From Putridiphycobacter roseus (GTDB lineage: Bacteria > Bacteroidota > Bacteroidia > Flavobacteriales_D > Crocinitomicaceae): a DNA stretch of 64,000 nt. Below the pieces are notes generated by a model that saw nothing but the letters and a program-made list of their open reading frames with translations, made no database searches and was not told where the DNA came from. Of this stretch, positions 10,301 through 18,284 are shown piece by piece. The first letter of the stretch is position 1. Each line of letters opens with the position of its first letter. The translations under genes were made by a program, and so were the position numbers. The stretch covers positions 496,001 to 560,000 of the forward strand of contig NZ_QKSB01000002.1 in the NCBI RefSeq assembly GCF_003234935.1. The letters are read 5' to 3'.

Positions 10301-11079
10301 TTGGTTACGTTTTATTCGATAAAGAGGCTGGATTTTCCGAAGTTGAGCTAGTTAAAGATGCTCAGGCTTATTTCGATAAAAAAACAAGTGAAGGAGTATT
10401 AAATGTTCCAACTGGTATTACCTATAAATTTGCAGGTAACTACGAACAACAAGTAAGAGCCAATAAAAGATTAGGTATAGTGATACCAATAGCTTTAGTA
10501 CTAATTTTCCTAATTCTATATTTCCAGTTTAAATCGATAATTACCTCTTTATTTGTTTTCTCTGGCGTATTTGTAGCTTTTTCAGGTGGTTTTATTATGA
10601 TCTGGTTATATGGTCAAGATTGGTTTTTGAACTTTGACTTTTTCGGAACTAATATGAGGGACTTATTTCAAGTACAACATATTAATTTAAGTGTAGCTGT
10701 TTGGGTTGGATTTTTAGCCCTTTTTGGGATTGCAACTGATGATGGAGTTCTGGTCGCAACTTTCTTAAAAGATAGTTTTAAATCGAACAAGCCAAACTCT
10801 ATTGCTGAAATAAAAGATGCTGTTGTAGAAGGTGGATTACGAAGAGTAAAACCTGCAATGATGACAACCGCAACAACAATTTTAGCTCTGTTGCCTATTC
10901 TAACCTCTACAGGAAAAGGCTCGGATATTATGCTACCAATGGCTATACCCTCATTTGGAGGAATGGTATTAAACATTATAACCATGTTTACCGTGCCTGT
11001 ACTTTATTTCGTGTGGCAAGAAACTAGGTTTAAATGGGGATTGTATAAATATCAAAAAGAATCAACTAAAATTAAATAA
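7381..11079 (+). CDS. cusA: CusA/CzcA-family heavy-metal efflux RND transporter
   Basis: A 1232-aa inner-membrane RND pump, longer than the ~1045 aa of E. coli CusA. Family motifs are clear: early helix followed by VDAIPDIGENQQIVFTKWMG, SPQDVEDQITYPLTS, GIAIAVGTMVDMGIVLTESM and the second-half GIATDDGVLVATFLKDS. Extra length comes from an additional hydrophobic block after the first helical bundle (about residues 530-640) and a charged insertion around residues 735-790 (DKDGHRVRFKV ... FRQWRDH). Methionine-rich stretches (MPTAMPHSGMEMNEANLRLL, MLATGMRAPMG) are consistent with copper or silver. It exports metal through a tripartite complex with the CusB- and TolC-like proteins encoded downstream. 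Confidence 0.93.
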   Translation: MLNNIIKFFLDNKLVAWLMLGLFVIWGLVTAPFNFESDWLPRDPVAVDAIPDIGENQQIVFTKWMGRSPQDVEDQITYPLTSSLLGIPGVKSVRSNSMFGFSSIYLIFEEEVEFYWSRSRILEKLNSLPANLLPDGVQPTLGPDATALGQIYWYTLEGRDKDGNTTGGWDLQELRTIQDFYVKNALQSSGGVSEVASIGGFVKEYQVDVNPDKMKAYGITLNQVMKATKESNLDIGAQTLEINMAEYFVRGLGYVKSIEDIEQSVVKVTDNVPIRIKDIAVVHLGPATRRGILDKGGAPAVGGVVVARYGANPLEIINNVKKKIEELKGGLPSKTLADGTISQVTIVPFYDRTQLINETIGTLEEALTLEVLITIIVVILMLLNLKSSLLISASLPVAVFMCFIAMRYFGIDANIVALSGIAIAVGTMVDMGIVLTESMITQMKIAPENQPLQKTIYIATVDVASAVITAVATTIVSFLPVFTMEASEGKLFRPLAYTKSFALIASIILAITVIPALAVQLFKFKSKGKTSSYFSNGGLVLFSIALLFTSYSFFGFFGFVVGVGGIINSYYKDQKSEKWIVRFDYVRNITYALLVAWLLAKTWMPLGVLKSELTNFIFVVLIIGLLISFFYVIIHFYEKILSFLISVKYVFIGLLILLLISGFYIFKNTGQEFMPSLNEGSFLLMPTAMPHSGMEMNEANLRLLDMSVSSIPEVEMVVGKAGRIESSLDPAPMSMYENIISYKSEYKLDKDGHRVRFKVDKKGVFVMDANGDLIPDDNGNYFRQWRDHIKSPDDIWTEIVNATKIPSLTSAPKLQPIETRLVMLATGMRAPMGIKVKGTDLKTIEAFGLQLELFLKEVKGVKSSAVFAERIVGKPYMMLDIKRDIISKYGLSVVEVQNQIQTAIGGMVMTSTVEGRERYGIRLRYPLELRNDPEKIKAISIATPIGAQVPLGDLIELKYEQGPQSIKSEDGFLIGYVLFDKEAGFSEVELVKDAQAYFDKKTSEGVLNVPTGITYKFAGNYEQQVRANKRLGIVIPIALVLIFLILYFQFKSIITSLFVFSGVFVAFSGGFIMIWLYGQDWFLNFDFFGTNMRDLFQVQHINLSVAVWVGFLALFGIATDDGVLVATFLKDSFKSNKPNSIAEIKDAVVEGGLRRVKPAMMTTATTILALLPILTSTGKGSDIMLPMAIPSFGGMVLNIITMFTVPVLYFVWQETRFKWGLYKYQKESTKIK

Positions 11080-11080
11080 G

Positions 11081-12322
11081 ATGAAAACAGTTAACTATAT
11101 ATTCTTATTCTGCATTATTCTAGTATTTAAGTTTGAGCCATTAAATGCTCAAACATTAGATTCACTATTGCAATTGGTTGTAGAAAACAACACACAATTA
11201 AAATCTATTGAATTAGAATATCAGTCAGTATTAGAAAAGAAAAATCAGGTAAACCAATTACCCAATCCTCAATTGGGGGTTGGTGTTCCTGCTCTTAGAC
11301 CTGAAACTAGATTAGGATCACAAATGATGATGGTTAGTGCTTCCCAAATATTTCCTTGGTTTGGCACTTTAAAATCAAAAGAGGAAGTTGTTATTTCTAT
11401 GTCTAAAGCTAAGTATGAACAAATAGCAATTGTAAAATTAGATTTGTTTTACCAAGTGAAAAGTGCTTATTATCAATTGTACTTTTTAGAACAAAAACAA
11501 GCTATTATAAAGGATAACATCAAGTTATTTGAATCCTTAGAAAGTATTTCCTTAGCAAAGATCGAAAGCGGACAAGCTACTTTAGCAGATGTTTTAAGAG
11601 TTCAAACTAAACTACAAGCATTGAGACAGCAATTACTTATGATTGATAATCAAAAATTAATGTTTGAGTCTAATATTAATGAATTAGCTAAACAACCTAC
11701 AAATACAAAAATAGATTTAGTAGATAGTTTAATTCTTCCTGATATGGAATATGACCTAGCATCTTTCAAAGATAAAATTGAAAATAATCATCCATTAATA
11801 ACTCAAGTTAATTATCAAATAGAGCAGTCTAATAATGCCATTACTGTTAATAGTAATATGAATAAACCTACTATTGGATTGGGATTAGATTATAGTCTGG
11901 TAGGACAAAGGACAGATGCAAACCCTATGAATAACGGAAGAGATATTCTTGTTCCAAAAGTAATGCTATCGATACCCATTTATAGAAAATCGTACCAAGC
12001 AAAAATTGAAGAAGAGAAACTAATTCAACAATCACTAGCAATAAAAAAGGAAACAATAACCGATAAAATGATAAGCCTACTAATTAATTACAAAGCAGAT
12101 TATGACAATGGATTACTAGAAAACAGTTTATACCAAAAACAATCTAGCACTATGCAAATGGCTTATGCTATTTTACTATCAGAATACAGTTCTTCTGGTA
12201 AGGGATTTGAGGAATTATTAATGGTGCAGAATCAACTTTTAGACTTTGACCTTGGTATTTATCAAGCTGAATTAAAAGCCAATATCGCTCAGGCTAATAT
12301 AGAGCGAATAACTAAATTTTAA
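11081..12322 (+). CDS. cusC: TolC-family outer-membrane efflux protein (CusC-like)
   Basis: A 413-aa protein with a signal peptide (YIFLFCIILVFKFEPLNAQ). It contains two OEP-type repeats of long amphipathic helices, beginning TLDSLLQLVVENNTQLKSIELEYQS and including AKIESGQATLADVLRVQTKL, a typical TolC-family phrase. It forms the outer-membrane channel of the tripartite pump. It starts one base after the stop of cusA, so the genes are translationally close and surely co-transcribed. No lipobox cysteine is seen, in contrast to E. coli CusC. Confidence 0.9.
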   Translation: MKTVNYIFLFCIILVFKFEPLNAQTLDSLLQLVVENNTQLKSIELEYQSVLEKKNQVNQLPNPQLGVGVPALRPETRLGSQMMMVSASQIFPWFGTLKSKEEVVISMSKAKYEQIAIVKLDLFYQVKSAYYQLYFLEQKQAIIKDNIKLFESLESISLAKIESGQATLADVLRVQTKLQALRQQLLMIDNQKLMFESNINELAKQPTNTKIDLVDSLILPDMEYDLASFKDKIENNHPLITQVNYQIEQSNNAITVNSNMNKPTIGLGLDYSLVGQRTDANPMNNGRDILVPKVMLSIPIYRKSYQAKIEEEKLIQQSLAIKKETITDKMISLLINYKADYDNGLLENSLYQKQSSTMQMAYAILLSEYSSSGKGFEELLMVQNQLLDFDLGIYQAELKANIAQANIERITKF

Positions 12323-12327
12323 TTAAA

Positions 12328-12450
12328 ATGAAAAGCTGTTGTGAAATTGACGAAAAACCAAAAAAAAGTAAAAAACACTTTAATTGGCTCTTATACATAG
12401 TCATTTTAGTAATAATTGCTTTTGTATTAACACAAGAATATTTAAAATAG
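12328..12450 (+). CDS. 40-aa single-pass membrane peptide with N-terminal CC motif
   Basis: A short frame between cusC and copA, 5 bases after the one and 5 before the other. It starts MKSCCEIDEKPKKSKKHFNW, followed by one hydrophobic helix LLYIVILVIIAFVLT and a short tail. The cysteine pair, lysine-rich linker and membrane helix suggest a small accessory protein of the copper export system. The spacing, intact frame and operon position argue for a real gene. Function is unknown. Confidence 0.7.
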   Translation: MKSCCEIDEKPKKSKKHFNWLLYIVILVIIAFVLTQEYLK

Positions 12451-12455
12451 ATAAA

Positions 12456-14933
12456 ATGAAACATACATATAAAATAACAGGAATGACTTGTAATGGCTGT
12501 AAAAGTCATGTTCAACAAACATTAGAATCTGTCAAAGAAATTGAATCAGTAACAATCAATTTATCGGATGGAGTTACTGAGATAGTAATGTCGGAGCATA
12601 TTCCTTTAGATAAACTAAAAGAATTATTTGAAGGATCTAACTATATGATTCATACTATAGATGAAAAGGTTAAAGAAAAGCCAAAACAAAAAAAAGGTAT
12701 TCAAGGAACATACTACTGTCCTATGCATTGTGAAGGAGAAAAAACATACGATAAATCTGGAGATTGTCCTGTCTGCGGAATGGATTTAGTAGCAGAAGCT
12801 ACTGTAAATTCTAGTCCTCAATATACTTGTCCTATGCATCCAGAAATTGTAAAAGATGAAGCTGGAGCATGTCCTAAATGTGGAATGGATTTAGTTCCTA
12901 TGGAATCAGATGAAACAGCAGAGCAGAAAACATATAAAAAACTCTTAAAAAAGTTTTGGATAGCAACTGTATTTACTCTTCCTATTTTTCTAATAGCCAT
13001 GTCCGAAATGATTCCAAATAATCCATTGTATAAAATTATGGATATGAAATATTGGAATTGGTTACAGTTTGGTTTATCCATTCCTGTTGTATTTTATGCC
13101 ACTTGGATGTTTTTCCAAAGAGCTTATACTTCCATCAGAACAATGAATCTAAATATGTTTACACTAATCGGAATTGGTGCAGGTGTTGCTTGGTTATTTA
13201 GCTTTTTTGGTTTACTATTTCCTGATTTATTTCCTAATCAATTTAAAACGGAATTTGGAACAGTACACGTTTATTTTGAAGCAGCTACGGTAATATTAAC
13301 ATTAGTTTTATTAGGTCAATTATTAGAAGCAAGAGCTCACAGTAAAACTAATAACGCAGTAAAAGAACTATTAAAACTAGCTCCAAATAAAGCCATTAGA
13401 ATAGAAAATGGAGAAGAAATTGAAATATCAATTGACGAAATAAAAGTAGGCGATTTATTAAGGGTAAAGCCTGGAGATAAGATACCTGTTGATGGTAAAA
13501 TTACAAAAGGAAAAACTTCCATAGATGAATCTATGATTTCAGGAGAACCTATTCCAGTTGATAAAGAGATAAATGATAAAGTTACTTCTGGAACAATTAA
13601 TGGAAAACAATCTTTTGTAATGAAAGCTGAAAAAGTAGGTGCTGACACGTTACTTTCTCAAATCATACACATGGTTAACAGTGCTAGCCGAAGTAAAGCT
13701 CCTATTCAAAAATTAGCAGATAAAATATCAGGATATTTTGTTCCTGTAGTTATAGCTGTTTCCATTATCACATTTATAGTATGGAAAATTTTTGGTCCAG
13801 AACCTTCATTAGTATATGCCTTTGTAAACGCTATTGCAGTTTTAATAATAGCTTGCCCTTGTGCATTAGGTTTAGCTACTCCTATGTCAGTTATGGTTGG
13901 AGTTGGAAAAGGTGCTCAGGAAGGAGTTTTAATTAAAGATGCCGAATCTTTAGAGAAAATGAATAAAGTAGATGTTCTGATAATTGACAAAACAGGTACA
14001 GTTACGGAAGGAAAACCTTCGGTTGAAAAAATTGTTTCACTTTCTAACTATTCAGAAAATGACTTAACACAATTTGTAGCGTCAGTAAATAAGCAAAGCG
14101 AACATCCTTTAGCGGAAGCTACCGTTCGATTTGCAGAAGCTAAAAAAATAGATTTATTAGAAATTGATGATTTTGATTCTATAACTGGTAAAGGTGTTAA
14201 AGCAGTTATACAAGATAAAATTATCCTTGTAGGAAATGAGAAATTACTATCGGAACATTCTATTGTACTAAATGGAGAAATAGCTGAGAAATCAAAAATT
14301 GAACAAGCAAAAGGTAAAACAGTTCCGTTTATTGCTGTTAATAACGAATTAGTAGGTTTTGTAGTAATATCAGACGCCATTAAAGAAACCAGTAGATCAG
14401 CCATAACAGCATTAAAAGAAAAAGGAATTCAAGTTATTATGATGACTGGCGATAATAAATATACTGCCAAAGCTGTTGCCGAAGAACTTGAACTAGATGA
14501 TTATTTTGCTGACTGTTTACCTGAAGATAAACTAAACAAAGTGAAAGAGTTGCAAGAGCAAGGTCATATTGTAGCTATGGCAGGTGATGGTATAAATGAT
14601 GCTCCTGCATTAGCCTTAGCAGATGTTGGAATAGCAATGGGAACAGGTACAGATGTAGCCATTGAAAGTTCGGCAATTACATTGGTTAAGGGAGACTTAC
14701 ATGGAATTGTAAAGGCAAGAGCTTTAAGTCATAAAGTAATGAGTAATATTAAACAAAATCTGTTTTTTGCACTAGCCTATAATGTTATTGGTATTCCAAT
14801 AGCCGCAGGTGTACTTTATCCAGTTTTTGGATTATTACTTTCTCCAATGATTGCAGCATTAGCAATGAGTTTTAGCTCTGTTTCTGTTATCGCCAATGCA
14901 CTTCGATTAAGAACACAAACTATAAACAACTAA
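12456..14933 (+). CDS. copA: Copper-exporting P1B-type ATPase (CopA) with HMA and two heavy-metal-binding domains
   Basis: An 825-aa P-type ATPase. The start is the ATG at 12456 (MKHTYKITGMTCNGC), which opens directly with an HMA domain; the longer frame from 12384 overlaps the 40-aa gene. After the HMA domain come two short HMBD zinc-ribbon-like modules (YYCPMHCEG ... CPVCGMDL and YTCPMHPEI ... CPKCGMDL). The core shows SGEPIPV (actuator), the ion-binding CPCALGLATP, phosphorylation motif DKTGTVTEG, SEHPLA, TGDNKYTA and GDGINDAPALA. YN in helix 7 and MSFSS in helix 8 mark the Cu+ (IB-1) group. It pumps Cu+ from the cytoplasm to the periplasm, where the Cus-type pump can take over. Confidence 0.95.
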   Translation: MKHTYKITGMTCNGCKSHVQQTLESVKEIESVTINLSDGVTEIVMSEHIPLDKLKELFEGSNYMIHTIDEKVKEKPKQKKGIQGTYYCPMHCEGEKTYDKSGDCPVCGMDLVAEATVNSSPQYTCPMHPEIVKDEAGACPKCGMDLVPMESDETAEQKTYKKLLKKFWIATVFTLPIFLIAMSEMIPNNPLYKIMDMKYWNWLQFGLSIPVVFYATWMFFQRAYTSIRTMNLNMFTLIGIGAGVAWLFSFFGLLFPDLFPNQFKTEFGTVHVYFEAATVILTLVLLGQLLEARAHSKTNNAVKELLKLAPNKAIRIENGEEIEISIDEIKVGDLLRVKPGDKIPVDGKITKGKTSIDESMISGEPIPVDKEINDKVTSGTINGKQSFVMKAEKVGADTLLSQIIHMVNSASRSKAPIQKLADKISGYFVPVVIAVSIITFIVWKIFGPEPSLVYAFVNAIAVLIIACPCALGLATPMSVMVGVGKGAQEGVLIKDAESLEKMNKVDVLIIDKTGTVTEGKPSVEKIVSLSNYSENDLTQFVASVNKQSEHPLAEATVRFAEAKKIDLLEIDDFDSITGKGVKAVIQDKIILVGNEKLLSEHSIVLNGEIAEKSKIEQAKGKTVPFIAVNNELVGFVVISDAIKETSRSAITALKEKGIQVIMMTGDNKYTAKAVAEELELDDYFADCLPEDKLNKVKELQEQGHIVAMAGDGINDAPALALADVGIAMGTGTDVAIESSAITLVKGDLHGIVKARALSHKVMSNIKQNLFFALAYNVIGIPIAAGVLYPVFGLLLSPMIAALAMSFSSVSVIANALRLRTQTINN

Positions 14934-14936
14934 GTC

Positions 14937-16715
14937 ATGAAAAAATATATCATATACATAGGACTATTAGTAACAGGATTAACTCTAGGTTGGTTAATTT
15001 TTGGTAACTCCTCTAAAGATTCTACAACCTCTGAAAAGAACTCCTCCGAATCAAAAACGGAGGAAATATGGACGTGTTCTATGCATCCTCAAATTCGTCA
15101 GCCCGAAGCTGGAGATTGTCCAATATGTGGAATGGATTTAATTCCATTAGAAGCAAATAACAATTCAAATCCATTAGTATTTGAAATGACTGATGATGCA
15201 GTGAAAATAGCCAACATTCAAACAACTGTAATTGGTTCGGGTAGTGTTGATGCTAAAGGATTAAAACTATCTGGAAAAATAAAAGCAGATGAAACAAATT
15301 CTGCTAGCATTGTTTCTCATATTTCGGGAAGAATCGAAAAGCTATTTATTAGCTATACAGGGGAAAAAGTAAGTAAAGGGCAAAAGATAGCTTCTATCTA
15401 CTCGCCTAAACTTATTACAGCTCAAAAAGAACTGTTAGAAGCCAATAAAGTAAAAGATGCTAACCCAAAATTATATGAAGCTACTGTCAACAAACTAAAG
15501 TTTTGGAAAATTACAGAAGAACAAATTGAATCAATTATAACTTCTAAAGAAGTGATTGAATCATTTAATATTTATGCAGGATTTTCTGGTGTAGTATTAA
15601 ATAAAAAAGTTTCTGTTGGGGATTATTTGAATGAAGGAGAAGTATTGTTTGATATCCAAAACTTAAATCAACTTTGGGCAATTTTTGATGTGTATGAAAC
15701 AGATTTAAAAGGTATAAAAACAGGTAATAAGATAAGTTTTAATACACCTGCAATTCCAAATAAAACATTTACTTCAAGTATCGTTTTTATAGATCCCGTT
15801 ATTAACCCTACTACTCGAACAGCTACTATTAGAACTACTATAAACAACCAAAATCAGTTACTAAAACCTGAAATGTTTTTAGAAGGAACGATTAATAATA
15901 CAAGTAGTAATAATACAGCTATTTTAGTTCCTAAGTCTGCGGTTTTATGGACAGGAGAACGATCTGTTGTTTATGTTAAGTTTCCTGATTTACCCATACC
16001 CTCTTTTGAGTTTAGAGAAGTAACATTAGGAGAATCTAATGGAACTAGTTATACTATTCTGGACGGATTAAACAATGGAGATGAAGTAGTAACTAATGGA
16101 GCATTTGTAATTGATGCTTCGGCTCAGCTAAATAATCAATCGAGCATGATGAACAGAAACCTACTATCTAATCAATCAGAAAGTTTACCAGATTATACTA
16201 CTTCTACTCCAATCGAATTTAAAAAGCAATTGGGATTAGTTTTAGAAAACTATTTATCAATCAAAAACGCATTGGTTAATAGTAATGTTAAGGAAAGTAG
16301 CAAAAACTCAAAGTCACTGATAGAAAGTTTAGATAAAGTAGACATGAAATTAGTACAAGGAGAATCTCATATTTTCTGGATGGCTCAAATGAAGGCTATA
16401 ACTGAAAATACAAAAGGTATAATTGAAGCAACAAATATTTCAGTCCAAAGAGATTTCTTTAATTCTTTATCTAATACAGTAATATCAACCACCAAGTCTT
16501 TTGGTGTAGAACAAAATACTTTCTATGTACAGTTTTGCCCAATGGCAGGAAACGATAAAGGAGCTTATTGGTTAAGTAAAGAAGCTGAAATTAAGAATCC
16601 ATATTTTGGAGATGAAATGCTCACTTGTGGTTCAATTAAAGAAACAATAGATGAAAACTTTAAAAATAAAGGAACCAAAATAAAAAATAGTCCAATGAGT
16701 GGACATAATCATTAA
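14937..16715 (+). CDS. cusB: CusB-type periplasmic adaptor with HMBD and C-terminal DUF3347
   Basis: A 592-aa membrane-fusion protein with an N-terminal anchor (YIIYIGLLVTGLTLGWLIF). An HMBD module (WTCSMHPQIR ... CPICGMDLIPLE, about residues 41-72) precedes the CusB-like core with barrel-sandwich and alpha-hairpin (SGRIEKLFISYTGEKVSKGQ, YSPKLITAQKELLEA) and beta-barrel domains (FDVYETDLKGIKTGNKI). The C-terminal ~150 residues match DUF3347 (FYVQFCPMAGNDKGAYWLS ... DEMLTCGSIKET), whose Cys/Met content suggests an additional metal site. It starts 3 bases after copA. It links the RND pump with the outer-membrane channel and probably delivers Cu+. Confidence 0.92.
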   Translation: MKKYIIYIGLLVTGLTLGWLIFGNSSKDSTTSEKNSSESKTEEIWTCSMHPQIRQPEAGDCPICGMDLIPLEANNNSNPLVFEMTDDAVKIANIQTTVIGSGSVDAKGLKLSGKIKADETNSASIVSHISGRIEKLFISYTGEKVSKGQKIASIYSPKLITAQKELLEANKVKDANPKLYEATVNKLKFWKITEEQIESIITSKEVIESFNIYAGFSGVVLNKKVSVGDYLNEGEVLFDIQNLNQLWAIFDVYETDLKGIKTGNKISFNTPAIPNKTFTSSIVFIDPVINPTTRTATIRTTINNQNQLLKPEMFLEGTINNTSSNNTAILVPKSAVLWTGERSVVYVKFPDLPIPSFEFREVTLGESNGTSYTILDGLNNGDEVVTNGAFVIDASAQLNNQSSMMNRNLLSNQSESLPDYTTSTPIEFKKQLGLVLENYLSIKNALVNSNVKESSKNSKSLIESLDKVDMKLVQGESHIFWMAQMKAITENTKGIIEATNISVQRDFFNSLSNTVISTTKSFGVEQNTFYVQFCPMAGNDKGAYWLSKEAEIKNPYFGDEMLTCGSIKETIDENFKNKGTKIKNSPMSGHNH

Positions 16716-16727
16716 TAATAAAAAATA

Positions 16728-16897
16728 ATGTTAAAATCAGTTATGCAGTATTTTTTTTGTCAGAATCAATGCAGATCAGTTGTGGAAATACACAAGAATC
16801 AAATGATTCTCTAACTAGAGCAGAATTCAAAGTATATAGATATGGTATGTACAAAATAACGATTGACAGATCGTACTTAGTAATGCTAAAAAAATGA
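16728..16897 (+). pseudogene. Degenerate short reading frame after cusB
   Basis: An ATG at 16728 opens MLKSVMQYFF, and a run of eight T residues then separates it from another frame that reads LSESMQISCGNTQESNDSLT ... RSYLVMLKK to a stop at 16895-16897. Joined by a one-base shift at the T tract, the two parts look like a small exported or lipobox-bearing protein (QISCGN). It could be a broken gene of the metal operon or chance. From 16898 to 17007 I see no feature. Confidence 0.25.
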
Positions 16898-17007
16898 ATG
16901 AAGATAAAATAAAGACTAAAATTGCAGGTCTTAGTTATTATACTGATTCACATAGATTAGATGAAACTATACACTCATAACCGCCTGAGTTTTAACTAAG
17001 AAAAACA

Positions 17008-17051
17008 AAAAAAAGCCTTTTAGACAATTAAGTTTAAAAGGCTTTTTTTTT
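17008..17051. terminator. Bidirectional intrinsic terminator inside the decayed island end
   Basis: Arms AAAAGCCTTTTA and TAAAAGGCTTTT flank a 12-nt loop, with A- and T-tracts on the two sides, so it can act on either strand. The following ~100 bases (17052-17150, AAATGG...AATCCGTAGGCTTGG...) are an imperfect copy of 6640-6735, which also directly follows a terminator at the island's left end. Confidence 0.75.
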
Positions 17052-17156
17052 AAATGGAAAAATCCGTAGGCTTGGGTCGAACATTCAGTTATCTCAATTA
17101 GAAGAAGACTTTCAGGGTATTTTATATGTTCAAATAACCTAAATAAATGAACAGAT

Positions 17157-17690
17157 ATGTTTGATAGAAATAAGCCATATAATGATTGATCTAATCTTCC
17201 AATTGACGAAAAATTCATTGATAAAGATATTTTAAAACAATGAGGGCTTGCTTCTAGGGTATTAGCAGAATTAAATAGAAATATTTTACGTATTCAAAAT
17301 CCTAATATGCTAATAAATATCATCGCTCTGCAAGATGCTCAAAGTTCAACCGCTATAGAAAACATTTTTATAACTCAATACGAACTATATAAAGCTTTAT
17401 CAGACTCCTTAAAAGAACAGGAAGCAAATCCATCCACAAAGGAAGTTTTAAGATGTAGAGAAGGCTTTATGGGAAGGATTTAATAAAGTAAAAAAATCTA
17501 ACGTAATCAATATTGAAGTTATTATAGCAATTTTTCAAACTAAAAAGAAACTTCACAAGGAATTAGAGCTCCTCTGTCGCAAGTTGTAATTAAAAGAGGA
17601 GAAAGTAAGTTAAGATCTGGAGAATTCAACAGATTACATCTGATTCGGAATTGTTCAACCCTTTGTTTCAAAAGATATTAAGTTATGAAT
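17157..17690 (+). pseudogene. Fic/DOC-family protein pseudogene
   Basis: The frame from the ATG at 17157 reads MFDRNKPYND, a TGA, then LPIDEKFIDKDILKQ, a second TGA, and ASRVLAELNRNILRIQNPNM, LINIIALQDAQSSTAIENIF, ITQYELYKAL and NPSTKEVLRCREGF. This is the N-terminal region of Fic-family adenylyltransferases (leading helices and the inhibitory-helix-like S(S/A)IEN motif). Frameshifts follow near 17475-17580; the frame fragments VINIEVIIAIFQTKK and PLSQVVIKRGESKLRSGE continue the same homology. The catalytic HPFxxGNGR motif is absent, so the gene is truncated and dead. It is probably cargo of an earlier insertion at this tRNA locus. Confidence 0.82.
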
Positions 17691-17730
17691 AAATAAAATA
17701 TCTACTTGGGATTCGAGCTAATAATAACAG

Positions 17731-17762
17731 AAAAAGCCTTTCAATTTCTTGAAAGGCTTTTT
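17731..17762. terminator. Bidirectional terminator immediately before the tRNA-His 3'-end array
   Basis: Arms AAAAAGCCTTTCAA and TTGAAAGGCTTTTT around a four-base loop. Ten bases later comes the first array unit (GGGTGGAAGACCGGGTTC). The hairpin sequence differs from the array's own terminator although its position relative to the tRNA-like 3' end is the same. Confidence 0.75.
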
Positions 17763-17772
17763 CTATTTAAAT

Positions 17773-18283
17773 GGGTGGAAGACCGGGTTCACTTCGACTA
17801 CATTACATTTCGCTCTGCGTAAATTGCTCACCCGTTCAGTTTATCATTAAAATTTGGCACAAAAAAAAGCTTCATGTTTCCATGAAGCTTTAAATAAATG
17901 GGTGGAAGACCGGGTTCACTTCGACTACATTACATTTCGCTCTGCGTAAATTGCTCACCCGTTCAGTTTATCATAAAAATTTGGCACAAAAAAAAGCTTC
18001 ATGTTTCCATGAAGCTTTTAAATAAATGGGTGGAAGACCGGGTTCACTTCGACTACATTACATTTCGCTCTGCGTAAACTTCTCACCCGTTCAGTTTATC
18101 ATTAAAATTTGGCACAAAAAAAAGCTTCATGTTTCCATGAAGCTTTTAAATAAATGGGTGGAAGACCGGGTTCACTTCGACTACATTACATTTCGCTCTG
18201 CGTAAACTTCTCACCCGTTCAGTTTATCATTAAAATTTGGCACAAAAAAAAGCTTCATGTTTCCATGAAGCTTTTAAATAAAT
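17773..18283. repeat. Tandem array of four 127-128 bp units containing the tRNA-His 3' end and its terminator
   Basis: Unit starts are at 17773, 17900, 18028 and 18156, and the tRNA-His gene itself begins the same motif at 18284, giving periods of 127, 128, 128 and 128. Every unit begins with the 18 bases GGGTGGAAGACCGGGTTC (the tRNA-His 3' end seen from the plus strand), then a spacer with CACTTCGACTACATTACA, then GTTCAGTTTATCATTAAA, and ends with the GAAA-loop terminator hairpin. The first two units carry AAATTGCTC and the last two AACTTCTC in the spacer. Homology to the tRNA stops sharply after GGGTTC. The two short frames that run across this array are products of the repetition and are not genes. 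Confidence 0.95.
18244..18276 (-). terminator. Intrinsic terminator of tRNA-His
   Basis: Read on the minus strand, AAAGCTTCATG, a GAAA loop and CATGAAGCTTT are followed by a run of T about 10 bases after the tRNA 3' end. Three further copies (about 18117-18148, 17989-18020 and 17862-17891) lie in the array, and another at 6604-6634. Confidence 0.9.
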
Positions 18284-18284
18284 G

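Noticed and set aside
8439..10985. Minus-strand frames of 80-105 aa inside cusA
   Set aside because: Shadows of the RND coding sequence; hydrophobic codon bias on the plus strand produces long antisense frames.
17052..17100. A second tRNA gene suggested by CTTGGGTCGAAC
   Set aside because: Only a T-loop-like string; no complementary T-stem, anticodon arm or acceptor can be folded, so at most an eroded fragment.
6562..17904. The metal island as an active integrative element
   Set aside because: No integrase, relaxase, replication or transposase gene is visible between the repeats; only the repeats themselves suggest past mobility.
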